Source of the DNA: Myxococcales bacterium
GTDB taxonomy: Bacteria > Myxococcota_A > Polyangia > Fen-1088
Length of the DNA stretch: 57,109 bases
Assembly (NCBI GenBank): GCA_003142855.1
Contig: PLNW01000120.1
Location: 1 to 57,109, forward strand
Reading direction: 5' to 3'
The notes below the pieces were generated by a model that saw only the letters and a list, made by a program, of their open reading frames with translations, was not told where the DNA came from and did not search any database. The position numbers and the translations under genes are program-made. Of the stretch, positions 43,080 through 49,610 are shown one piece after another (position 1 is the first letter of the stretch; each line of letters opens with the position of its first letter).

Positions 43080-43444
43080 GAAACCGCCTCGCTCAGAAGC
43101 TTGAGCAACCGTCGCAGCGCCTCCGTGTCGAACCCGGCCGGCACACGCAGCCGCCGCTCACCTGGCAACTCGATCTCGAACCGGCTGTCCCCGATTGGCA
43201 CGCCCTGCACCTCGACCAACGGCCAAAGCGCCGCCTTCACCGTGTCGCTGTGCTTGGCGCCGGCTCTACGCTGCGGCCGCGCCTCTTTCTCGGCCCGCAG
43301 CCGGTACAGCCATGTCTCGAACGAGCTGCACTGCACGTTGTGGCGTGCAGCGAACTGCTTGTGTCTCTCGGCCGCGCCAGCTTCCTCGAACTCCTTGACC
43401 AGCGGCGCCCAGAAATCACGACCCCGGCAAATCTGCTTCGGCAT
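43076..43444 (-). CDS. tnpA: IS66 accessory protein TnpA
   Basis: 122 residues beginning near the right end of the element. The HTH-like start (FWAPLVKEFEEAG, HKQFAARHNVQCSSFETWLYRLR) and C-terminal strand region FEIELPGERRLRVPAGFDTEALRRLL match the IS66 ORF1/TnpA type that binds the element ends. It is the first gene of the three-gene IS66 operon. Confidence 0.93.
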   Translation of the reverse strand: MPKQICRGRDFWAPLVKEFEEAGAAERHKQFAARHNVQCSSFETWLYRLRAEKEARPQRRAGAKHSDTVKAALWPLVEVQGVPIGDSRFEIELPGERRLRVPAGFDTEALRRLLKLLSEAVS

Positions 43445-43503
43445 GCCCAGAGCCTGCCCGAAGCCACCCCTCGCCTACCAGACGCGGATGCCCGAACGGA
43501 TAC

Positions 43504-43511
43504 CAAGGGCG
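43504..43511. repeat. 8-bp target-site duplication, right
   Basis: CAAGGGCG, identical to 40981-40988, immediately follows the IS66 right end and lies inside the transposase codons that are duplicated. Confidence 0.93.
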
Positions 43512-44104
43512 TATCTGCGGGCGGTGATCGACAACTACTCAAGAAAGATCCTGGCATGGACGGTGACTGCCCAACTGGAGCCAATGGCGACGGGCCAAGT
43601 TCTGTACGCAGCTGGCAAGCATCTGGTCTGTGCGGGCCAGCCTATTGTGTACGTTGATTCCGGCGTCGAGAACCTCAACAGTGCAGTGGACGCCGCCTTG
43701 CTCGCGGCATGCCTAAACCGTGTCCTCGCGCAAGTCGAGGTCGCCTTTTCCAACTCGATGATCGAGGCGTTTTGGCGTTCCCTAAAGCATCAGTGGTTGT
43801 ACTTGAACTCGCTCGACTCGATTGAGCGGCTGCGCACGCTCGTGGCGTTCTTCATTGAGGAGTACAACACCCAAATGCCCCACCCAGCATTCTCCGGCCA
43901 GACCCCGGACGAAATGTACTTCGGCACAGCGGTCGACCTGCCCGCTGAACTGGCGGCGGCCCGAAGCACGGCGCGGGAAGAGCGTCTCGCAGCAAACCGA
44001 GCGATGTCCTGCAATCAATGCATCGGTCAGCAAGCCACCCTGCTGGTGTCGCAAATTCCTCCATGATTCCAGCACGGTCGCTGTTGCGTACGGGATTGTA
44101 TCGA

Positions 44105-44123
44105 AGGTCCTCGCGCGCAGCTG
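44105..44123 (-). repeat. right inverted repeat of the outer IS
   Basis: AGGTCCTCGCGCGCAGCTG is the near-perfect complement of 40108-40126 and follows the transposase stop by 38 bases, so it marks the probable right end of the outer IS. Confidence 0.7.
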
Positions 44124-44188
44124 GGCTGACCTCAGGTCCCCCCCCGCCTAGTCAGGTGACGTCACAGAGTGGGAACCATTGCACAGCG

Positions 44189-44548
44189 TTATCCGCGCCC
44201 CGTCTTCGCAAGGGCTGCCCTGAGGTCCACAGCCGTCTTGCCGGAGGCGCGAATTTCCGTGAGCAACTGCACCATCGACGGGTTCTCGTGGAGCCAGTGT
44301 TTCATCTCGGCACTCACCGTGCCCTTGAGCTTGTTAAGTTCGGCCGTGGGAACTCCAAGCGCCTTTGCGATCTTGTCGAGCTGCTCCGTTCCGCGACGAC
44401 CGTGCTCCAAGTCGCTGAGAAACGGAGCGGAAACCTCTGCTTTCGTCGCGAGTTCTCTCAACGACATGCCCTTACGCCCTCTTAGCTCTCTGATCTTCTG
44501 GCCTAGCGTAATTTCGGATGTCATTTCGGTTGTTGTGTCCTCCTTCAT
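44189..44548 (-). CDS. XRE-family transcriptional regulator
   Basis: 119 residues. The HTH_XRE domain occupies about 12-66: LGQKIRELRGRKGMSLRELA, TKAEVSAPFLSDLEHGRRGT, EQLDKIAKALGVP. A helical tail follows (EMKHWLHENPSMVQLLTEIRASG), which could dimerise. A GTTAGC-N7-GCTAAC inverted repeat ends four bases before the first ATG (44548). The second Met at 44521 is an alternative start. A related palindrome lies in the promoter of the ubiquitin-like operon, so this protein probably represses both. It lies downstream of the peptidase gene with a 48-base gap. Confidence 0.85.
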   Translation of the reverse strand: MKEDTTTEMTSEITLGQKIRELRGRKGMSLRELATKAEVSAPFLSDLEHGRRGTEQLDKIAKALGVPTAELNKLKGTVSAEMKHWLHENPSMVQLLTEIRASGKTAVDLRAALAKTGRG

Positions 44549-44551
44549 GTC

Positions 44552-44570
44552 GTTAGCTTATTCCGCTAAC
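44552..44570. promoter_or_regulatory. GTTAGC-N7-GCTAAC inverted repeat, likely XRE operator
   Basis: GTTAGC (44552-44557) and GCTAAC (44565-44570) are separated by seven bases just upstream of the XRE start; GCTAAG follows at 44574. The half-site is shared with the palindrome at 46539-46558, which supports binding by the XRE protein and autoregulation. Confidence 0.6.
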
Positions 44571-44596
44571 AAAGCTAAGGCAAGACTTTGGTTGGA

Positions 44597-46114
44597 TCAA
44601 ACGTAAAGCACCTGAAATTTACGCGCGATCTGAGCGAGCACCTGGTCTAGTACTGGATGCCTGCATACTACGCAAAGCAAGAGACCGGTTTCCGCCTGCG
44701 AAGATTCTCGCAGTACGTCCGTCGTGTCATAGACGAATTCTGCGATCGGTGTCTCACCTACAAACCACCGCGTGATGGCGCACCAGCGCGGCAACGAGAG
44801 GGCTGTGAACGCTTGAGCTGCCCTGCCGGGATTTACAACGTTTCCCGCCAAATCGCGTACATATTCGCCAGATCGCCTGAACAGAAATTCGACGCCGAGC
44901 AACGGGGCGAACTTCGGTCCGACAGCGCGGTCCATCGTATCGGCCATTGCTTCTGCTAGCCTAAGAAGGCTACCGACCGACAGACGAATTTTGGGGTACA
45001 CTGGAGTTAAGGCCCCGACGACGAGCCATTTCTCGCTGCTTCCTGGATCTGCTTCCTGATTCGTTTCGATCTCCAACGCCAGGGATTCTTTCCATCGATC
45101 CGTGGCGGGGATCGGCCGAAGGAACGCTCGGGCGTATGGCCCGATACGATCATCGTGTATGTAGAGTTTCGACATCCACGCACTGCGAAGCCCCACGCTC
45201 GATTCAAGGAGGGGTGTTGGCTTCTTACCTCGCTGAAAGCCTACCGCCGTGACAGCATGCCCCTCATCGTGCCCCTCGTCCAGTCGACGGAGTGTGAGTA
45301 TCACAGGAATACCGGACAGGAGGTACGCATGCAGTGTTGTTGCGAACACCTCGACCCGCTCGCTTGCACGTACGAACTCGGGGGCGAACCCACACGAGCG
45401 GACGGCCTCGCAAAGTTGTTGCACAGTTAGACCGGAACCAGCGGGAACCACTCGACCACCGGAAAGCAGATGACGTGCGGCGCTCTCCGATACCTCGGCC
45501 GGCGTTGGCGCACGCATGTGTTCATGGCGGGTAACCCGTGACAGCGCACTCCAAGCGGCAGCAGTTGCGCATGCCCCAACTGCAACATCTTGCTGCTGGA
45601 AGGCGAGGCCGTCTACCTCCAGTAAGAGATTCCCCAGGTGAACGGAATATGGTCCAGTAGCCCAGATTTCGCGATTCTTTAGGCGCCGCAGGACCGTTCT
45701 GCCGATCGGCACGGTATCCAGTGGACGCACGCAGATGAAGCCCAGGTAGGTGTTCTCGATGTTGCCCTTGGGGGAGTCGCTGTCTGGCCTACGTGCCAGC
45801 AGTTCCGCCATCCGTCGTGCCAAGTCATCCTTACCAAAGTGCCCGCTGAATACGTGAAAGCGTCTGACGAAACTCGCAGGCGCAACCAGATTCCGCGAGT
45901 AGAAGAAGGCGAACTCGTCGAGGTAGTGCCGATCTACATAGCGCTCTTCAACCACCACCGTCTTCGCCCCGAGAGTCTCGCAGTATCGTGCAATGTACTC
46001 GACCTGCGGGACCACTGGCGAGCTGGATCCATTTTGGATCAGTCGAACGAGATCACCCCGGTCGAAGCGGCTTACCTTGATCTCGTTATGCGTTCGGCCA
46101 TGACCATCGATCAT
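44597..46114 (-). CDS. papain/C39-like cysteine peptidase of the ubiquitin-like locus
   Basis: 505 residues. A peptidase-like core spans about 165-300: FQQQDVAVGACATAAAWSAL with Gln174 and nucleophile Cys182, LTVQQLCEAVRSCGF, GIPVILTLRRL and GHDEGHAVTAVGF with His286, followed by YIHDDRIGPYARAFL, which could supply the acidic residue. This is the order of C39/papain-like peptidases. The N-terminal 160 residues (VEYIARYCETLGAKTVVVEERYV) and the C-terminal third are unassigned. It is coupled by ATGA to a 60-residue gene and divergent from the ubiquitin-like operon. It may process the triple ubiquitin-like protein or remove it from targets (inference). Confidence 0.75.
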   Translation of the reverse strand: MIDGHGRTHNEIKVSRFDRGDLVRLIQNGSSSPVVPQVEYIARYCETLGAKTVVVEERYVDRHYLDEFAFFYSRNLVAPASFVRRFHVFSGHFGKDDLARRMAELLARRPDSDSPKGNIENTYLGFICVRPLDTVPIGRTVLRRLKNREIWATGPYSVHLGNLLLEVDGLAFQQQDVAVGACATAAAWSALSRVTRHEHMRAPTPAEVSESAARHLLSGGRVVPAGSGLTVQQLCEAVRSCGFAPEFVRASERVEVFATTLHAYLLSGIPVILTLRRLDEGHDEGHAVTAVGFQRGKKPTPLLESSVGLRSAWMSKLYIHDDRIGPYARAFLRPIPATDRWKESLALEIETNQEADPGSSEKWLVVGALTPVYPKIRLSVGSLLRLAEAMADTMDRAVGPKFAPLLGVEFLFRRSGEYVRDLAGNVVNPGRAAQAFTALSLPRWCAITRWFVGETPIAEFVYDTTDVLRESSQAETGLLLCVVCRHPVLDQVLAQIARKFQVLYV

Positions 46115-46293
46115 CGCAGGCGCAGTGCGCTGTCGGCGTTCGAGAGTTCAAACTGAGAGCGAATGTTCTTGTTCAGCTCGCTGGCCGACTTCCGCCCCTT
46201 CTTCAAGAGTTCATCAAGGGTCGAGGCTGGCAGCGTCGCAAATGGCTTTAGCCCTTTCGGGAATGCTCGCGCTCCCGGCTTTTTGTTCGGCAT
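46111..46293 (-). CDS. small basic protein of the ubiquitin-like locus
   Basis: 60 residues with GGAGG eight bases before the ATG at 46293. The sequence starts MPNKKPGARAFPKG and continues as a Lys-rich helix (STLDELLKKGRKSASELNKNI). The stop shares ATGA with the peptidase start. There is no known family. Many exposed lysines and tight coupling make it a candidate adaptor, substrate or antitoxin-like partner of the peptidase. A longer frame to 46425 lacks a ribosome-binding site. Confidence 0.6.
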   Translation of the reverse strand: MPNKKPGARAFPKGLKPFATLPASTLDELLKKGRKSASELNKNIRSQFELSNADSALRLR

Positions 46294-46538
46294 CGCGGCT
46301 CCTCCAGAGCGATTCATATCATCGAACCCGATCGGAAAGTACACCGGATTTCTTGAGCCGCCAAAAACCGTCCTTTGCCATTCACCCCTGGCATGGCTTG
46401 GCTCTGGTGAAGTGGCGGCATCCATTTGTCCCCCTAATCGCCGGTATCACGCGCTGGGATTGGAGCAACGTTTCACGAAGGCCGCGACGGATCTCGGACG
46501 GGACAAGCAGCTTTTCTCTTGCGCCGTTCGCTCTGTAT

Positions 46539-46558
46539 GCTACGTTAGCTAACATAGC
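46539..46558. promoter_or_regulatory. 20-bp palindrome around GTTAGCTAAC, likely XRE operator
   Basis: GCTAcGTTAGCTAACaTAGC is symmetric except for one base pair and contains the perfect decamer GTTAGCTAAC at 46544-46553. It lies 28 bases before the ubiquitin-like operon's first ATG, in the only AT-leaning part of the intergenic region. It shares the GTTAGC half-site with the XRE-gene operator. Confidence 0.65.
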
Positions 46559-46585
46559 CTTTGTGGCTATGGAAGGCAGGTTCTC

Positions 46586-47257
46586 ATGTCCAACGAAGAC
46601 ACGCAAACGGCAATTCAAGTCAACGGCTGCACGGTAAGGGTGGAGGGCCACCACCCAACAGGTCGCCACATCAAGAATTCGGCTATCGAGCAAGGGCTCC
46701 CGATCGAACGTCACTTCTGTCTGTCCACGCAGACAGCCGACGGTCAGCACGTCGTGGCCGACGACGAGCAGGTCGATGTCGTTCGAGATCGCGTCTTCGT
46801 GGCTAGCCCTCACGAGACGGAGTTCGAGATTTTTGTGAATGGGCAGCCGGTCAAGGTTGTCGGCCGACAAGTCACAGGTCGCCACATTAAGGGTTCGGCC
46901 ATCGAGCAAGGCGTCGTCGTGGAATTCAACTTCATCCTTGCAGAGGAAGACGAACATGGACCGCATATCGTGGACGACGAGGACACGGTTCACCTCCATA
47001 AAGGCGCACGCTTCGCGATGCATCCGCGTGAAACGGAAATCATCGTCAACGAGCGCGCAGTCCGAATCGCGGGCCATATGGCCAGCGGCTTGGAGATCAA
47101 GAGAGCTGCCATCGCGCAAGGCGTTCCAATCTATCTCGACTTCGTGCTGTCGGAGGAAATCGGGCAACATCAGTCGCGCATCGTCGGTGACAACGACGTC
47201 GTCGAGCTACACAGGGGGTCCAGCTTCATCGCGGTTGCGCCAGACGACAACTCATAG
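46586..47257 (+). CDS. triple ubiquitin-like (multiubiquitin-domain) protein
   Basis: 223 residues made of three tandem beta-grasp repeats at about 8-75, 79-146 and 148-216. Each begins VN(G/E)xxV(R/K)(V/I)xG, continues with a (T/S)GxxIKxxAI(E/A)QG helix, a (F/L)xLS/A-type strand and an acidic V(V/E)DxD loop, and closes with F(V/I/A)xxxP. This is the Multi_ubiq family predicted to be conjugated by adjacent E1/E2-like proteins. The protein ends SSFIAVAPDDNS with no C-terminal diglycine, so the conjugated residue must differ or be exposed by cleavage. First gene of the E2/E1 operon, under the palindromic operator. Confidence 0.9.
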   Translation: MSNEDTQTAIQVNGCTVRVEGHHPTGRHIKNSAIEQGLPIERHFCLSTQTADGQHVVADDEQVDVVRDRVFVASPHETEFEIFVNGQPVKVVGRQVTGRHIKGSAIEQGVVVEFNFILAEEDEHGPHIVDDEDTVHLHKGARFAMHPRETEIIVNERAVRIAGHMASGLEIKRAAIAQGVPIYLDFVLSEEIGQHQSRIVGDNDVVELHRGSSFIAVAPDDNS

Positions 47258-47272
47258 GTTGGTGAAGTAGCC

Positions 47273-47659
47273 ATGAACGCCGCTGTCGCGAAGGCAATAT
47301 CCGAAATCCAAGCCGCCTTTCCGGAAACACCGACGGAAATCCAGGAGGACGGGCAGGGTGGGGCATCTGTCATTCTCGGGGACATCCCCATCGGGGAACT
47401 CTTCACGCCATCCAGCACCTGGATTGGCTTTCGCATCACCTTCCAGTACCCCTACTCGGACGTGTACCCGCACTTCGTTCGCGGCGATCTCCTTCGCAAG
47501 GCGGGTGCGCCCCTCGGGGCTGGTATTACCAGCGGCCACAACTTTCTTGGCCGGCCATCGCTTCAACTTTCCAGGCGTTCAAATCACCTGAACCCACAAA
47601 CCGACACGGCACTTCTCAAGCTTCTCAAGGTGATCCAATGGCTCAGGACCTCTCCCTAA
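47273..47659 (+). CDS. E2-like ubiquitin-conjugating-fold protein lacking cysteine
   Basis: 128 residues. The E2 fold pattern is visible: helix MNAAVAKAISEIQAAFP, strands GGASVILGDIPIGELF, WIGFRITFQYPYSDVYPHFVRGDL (the PyPfxPP-like strand), GRPSLQLSRRSNHLNPQTDTALLKLLKVIQWL. Aligning GRPSLQLS with the canonical G-x-x-C-L segment puts Ser96 at the catalytic cysteine position. The whole protein contains no cysteine. It lies 15 bases after the multiubiquitin gene and overlaps the E1 gene by 22 bases. It is probably the carrier or scaffold for Ubl transfer, either through a serine ester or without covalent catalysis. Confidence 0.82.
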   Translation: MNAAVAKAISEIQAAFPETPTEIQEDGQGGASVILGDIPIGELFTPSSTWIGFRITFQYPYSDVYPHFVRGDLLRKAGAPLGAGITSGHNFLGRPSLQLSRRSNHLNPQTDTALLKLLKVIQWLRTSP

Positions 47660-49125
47660 AATACGAACTCGTCATGTCTGACCAGCTCTGGGAAGAGTTG
47701 CGCAAGCACCTCTTCCCAGGAGACCACGATGAGCACGGTGCGATCATTGCTGCGGGCGTGGCGAAGACCGATTCACGCATCCGACTTCTGGCGCGGAACG
47801 CCTTTCTTGCAGTTGATGGCGTGGACTACATCCCAGGACAGCACGGGTACCGGATGTTGACGGCGGAGTTCGTCCGAGACCACGTGCTCTTCTGTAGGGA
47901 TGAAAGACTTGCGTATCTCGCTGTTCACAACCACTCGGGCCGGGCTACGGTTCAGTTTTCCCTAGCTGATCTTCGCTCGCACGAAAGAGGTTACCCTGCC
48001 TTGCGTGAAATCACACGCAACCAGATCGTGGGCGGCGTCGTTTTCGCCCAAAATGCGGCGGCAGGTGATCTCTGGATCTCCGACGGACGTGTCTCTCTCG
48101 AAAGTGTCCGCATAGTCGGTCGGAATGTGGAGGAGATATTTCCCGCACCACCCGCCACACCCCGAGAAGCACCGATAACCTATGACCGGCAGGCACGAGT
48201 CTTCGGCGACCGTGGTCAAGCGATTCTCAGGAAGCAGCGGGTCGGCATTATCGGGCTGGGCGGGGTGGGCTCGATCGTGTGTGAGTATCTTTCTCGTCTG
48301 GGCGTTGGATCGGTCGTCCTCGTGGATCCTGATCGCGTGGACGCAACTAGCACGCCACGGGTCGTGGGAAGTTCACCATGGGATGCAACTGCTGGACTGT
48401 CGGGGCGAGAGCGCGCATCTTGGTTCCGCCGTTTCTTTGCCCGACTAGCTCGCCTGAAGGTCGACATCGCGGCTCGCGAAGCAAGACGTGCCAATCCGGC
48501 AATCGAGATCATCCGCCATGCTTCCAGCGTCGTCGAGGAGCAGGTCGCGATTTCCTTGTCTACCTGCGACTATCTGTTTCTGGCTGCCGATAGCATGCAA
48601 GCTCGTCTGGTCTTCAATTCGCTCGTCCACCAGTATTTGATCCCTGGCATTCAGCTAGGCGCCAAAGTGCCCGTAGATCCAGCCTCGGGGAAAATCGGCC
48701 GCATATACAGTGTTGTACGCCCGGTTCTGCCCGGGCGAGGGTGTCTATGGTGTAATGGACTTATCACGAGTGATGGGTTGCAGCAGGAGGCGCTTTCCCC
48801 GGAAGAGCGGAAGGCACAGCGATACGTTGAGGATGATGACATACCCGCGCCAAGCGTCGTCACGCTGAATGCCCTTGCCGCAGCTCACGGCGTGAATGAC
48901 TATCTCTTTCGTTCTGTGGGGCTCCGTGTTCCGTCATGCTCCGACGACTATGTCTTCATTGAGCCGCGCACTGGAGCTGTAAGGCTTGATAGCCCTCGTA
49001 GGGACTCTGATTGCCCCGAATGCGGCGCCGTATCCGCAAGTCGCTACGCTCGGGGTGATGGCTGTTCTCTGCCGGTCTCAACCAGGGAAAGACACAAAGG
49101 TTGGAGCCGCCTGGGCGCAGGGTGA
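47638..49125 (+). CDS. JAB peptidase-E1 (ThiF-like) fusion
   Basis: 495 residues. The N-terminal JAB/JAMM domain (1-165) has Glu32 in DEHGAII and the zinc motif H97-N-H99-x8-S108-xx-D111, complete for a metal isopeptidase. The E1-like domain starts near 180 with YDRQARVFG, the nucleotide motif GLGGVG (206-211), VLVDPDRVDATSTPR and a four-cysteine zinc site C369/C372/C459/C462. At the crossover position where E1 enzymes have the catalytic cysteine before T-L it reads IPAPSVVTLN with Ser406. The fusion should adenylate the ubiquitin-like protein and, through JAB, process or deconjugate it. Last gene of the operon. Confidence 0.9.
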   Translation: MAQDLSLKYELVMSDQLWEELRKHLFPGDHDEHGAIIAAGVAKTDSRIRLLARNAFLAVDGVDYIPGQHGYRMLTAEFVRDHVLFCRDERLAYLAVHNHSGRATVQFSLADLRSHERGYPALREITRNQIVGGVVFAQNAAAGDLWISDGRVSLESVRIVGRNVEEIFPAPPATPREAPITYDRQARVFGDRGQAILRKQRVGIIGLGGVGSIVCEYLSRLGVGSVVLVDPDRVDATSTPRVVGSSPWDATAGLSGRERASWFRRFFARLARLKVDIAAREARRANPAIEIIRHASSVVEEQVAISLSTCDYLFLAADSMQARLVFNSLVHQYLIPGIQLGAKVPVDPASGKIGRIYSVVRPVLPGRGCLWCNGLITSDGLQQEALSPEERKAQRYVEDDDIPAPSVVTLNALAAAHGVNDYLFRSVGLRVPSCSDDYVFIEPRTGAVRLDSPRRDSDCPECGAVSASRYARGDGCSLPVSTRERHKGWSRLGAG

Positions 49126-49283
49126 AGGGACAGCACATGGACTGCGATGGTGTGGCCATGGTCGAGGTGCCTTCGGTCACTTGGCGCTACTTGTGAGCCG
49201 CAAGAACTTTGTGCGGACTGCGTAGCGCTGGGGATTCTGTCATTGCTCGCAGGAATGGCAGTAGATGACGGTGATTCGCGTGG

Positions 49284-49526
49284 TCAGTGGCGCCTCAAGA
49301 TGATCAAGTAGGCTGTGATGTTGGGCTTGTTCGGCGACGTGCTGAAGCGCGTGCCGCCGACGTGAATCAACTCGATGGCTTTGTCCGGGATTCCGTGCGC
49401 CGCACTCTCGAAGATCCTCGCCAAGTGGTCGAGGAATAGACGAGGCGCGGATCTGAAGACGGGACGATCGCGGAAATGCGCACCCAACGAGACGACGCGA
49501 CGAGGATGGTCGTCGACCAGGAGCAA
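49284..49526 (-). CDS. possible small gene or in-frame remnant downstream of DUF6236
   Basis: From a TTG at 49526 the frame encodes 80 residues with protein-like pattern (LLVDDHPRRVVSLGAHFRDRPVFRSAPRLFLDHLARIFESA, then NITAYLIILRRH). The same frame is open back to 49610, immediately after the TAA that ends the DUF6236 gene, and the extra codons also read as ordered protein (FVARDEVIEFNGSSLASV). It may be a separate gene with a poor start, or the former C-terminus of the DUF6236 protein cut off by a nonsense change. Confidence 0.35.
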   Translation of the reverse strand: MLLVDDHPRRVVSLGAHFRDRPVFRSAPRLFLDHLARIFESAAHGIPDKAIELIHVGGTRFSTSPNKPNITAYLIILRRH

Positions 49527-49610
49527 GTCCCACGGCGTCTGCGCGACGCTTGCGAGGCTGGAGCCATTGAACTCGATGACTTCGTCGCGCGCAACGAACG
49601 GGTCCGCTCG

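Larger units (their letters stand above)
40989..43503 (-). mobile_element. complete IS66-family element (2,515 bp)
   Basis: Terminal inverted repeats begin GTATCCGTCCGG on the left (40989-41000) and GTATCCGTTCGG on the right (complement of 43492-43503). The element is flanked by the perfect 8-bp duplication CAAGGGCG. Inside are three genes in the IS66 order tnpA-tnpB-tnpC, all on the minus strand with no visible frame damage. It appears transposition-competent. Confidence 0.94.
40215..44066 (+). pseudogene. rve-type DDE transposase split by IS66
   Basis: The gene runs 40215-40988 and resumes at 43512-44066. With IS66 and one copy of CAAGGGCG removed, the frame is restored as ...LLDGTRA|YLRAVIDNYS... 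and encodes about 442 residues. An N-terminal HTH region (AIPRSTVGTWRRRG) and helical linker precede the D,D(35)E core: WHIDTT, IVYVDSG and SNSMIEAFWRSLKHQW; the C-terminus ends in EEYNTQMPHPAF...GQTPDEMYF. The catalytic triad is intact, so it was functional until IS66 arrived. As it stands the product stops shortly after the first catalytic Asp and is inactive. Confidence 0.88.
40108..44123. mobile_element. rve/DDE insertion sequence (about 1.5 kb), interrupted by IS66
   Basis: Inverted repeats CAGCTGCGCGCGAAGACCT (40108-40126) and its complement with one mismatch (44105-44123) bound a transposase gene. Removing the 2,515-bp IS66 and one 8-bp duplication leaves about 1,493 bp, a normal size for one transposase gene. 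A convincing target-site duplication was not found at the outer ends. Its left end cuts the 39141 gene. Confidence 0.75.

Noticed and set aside
42254..43657. Long plus-strand frame across IS66 joining the second half of the split transposase
   Set aside because: Only the part after 43511 is real coding sequence; the rest is antisense to tnpA, tnpB and tnpC.
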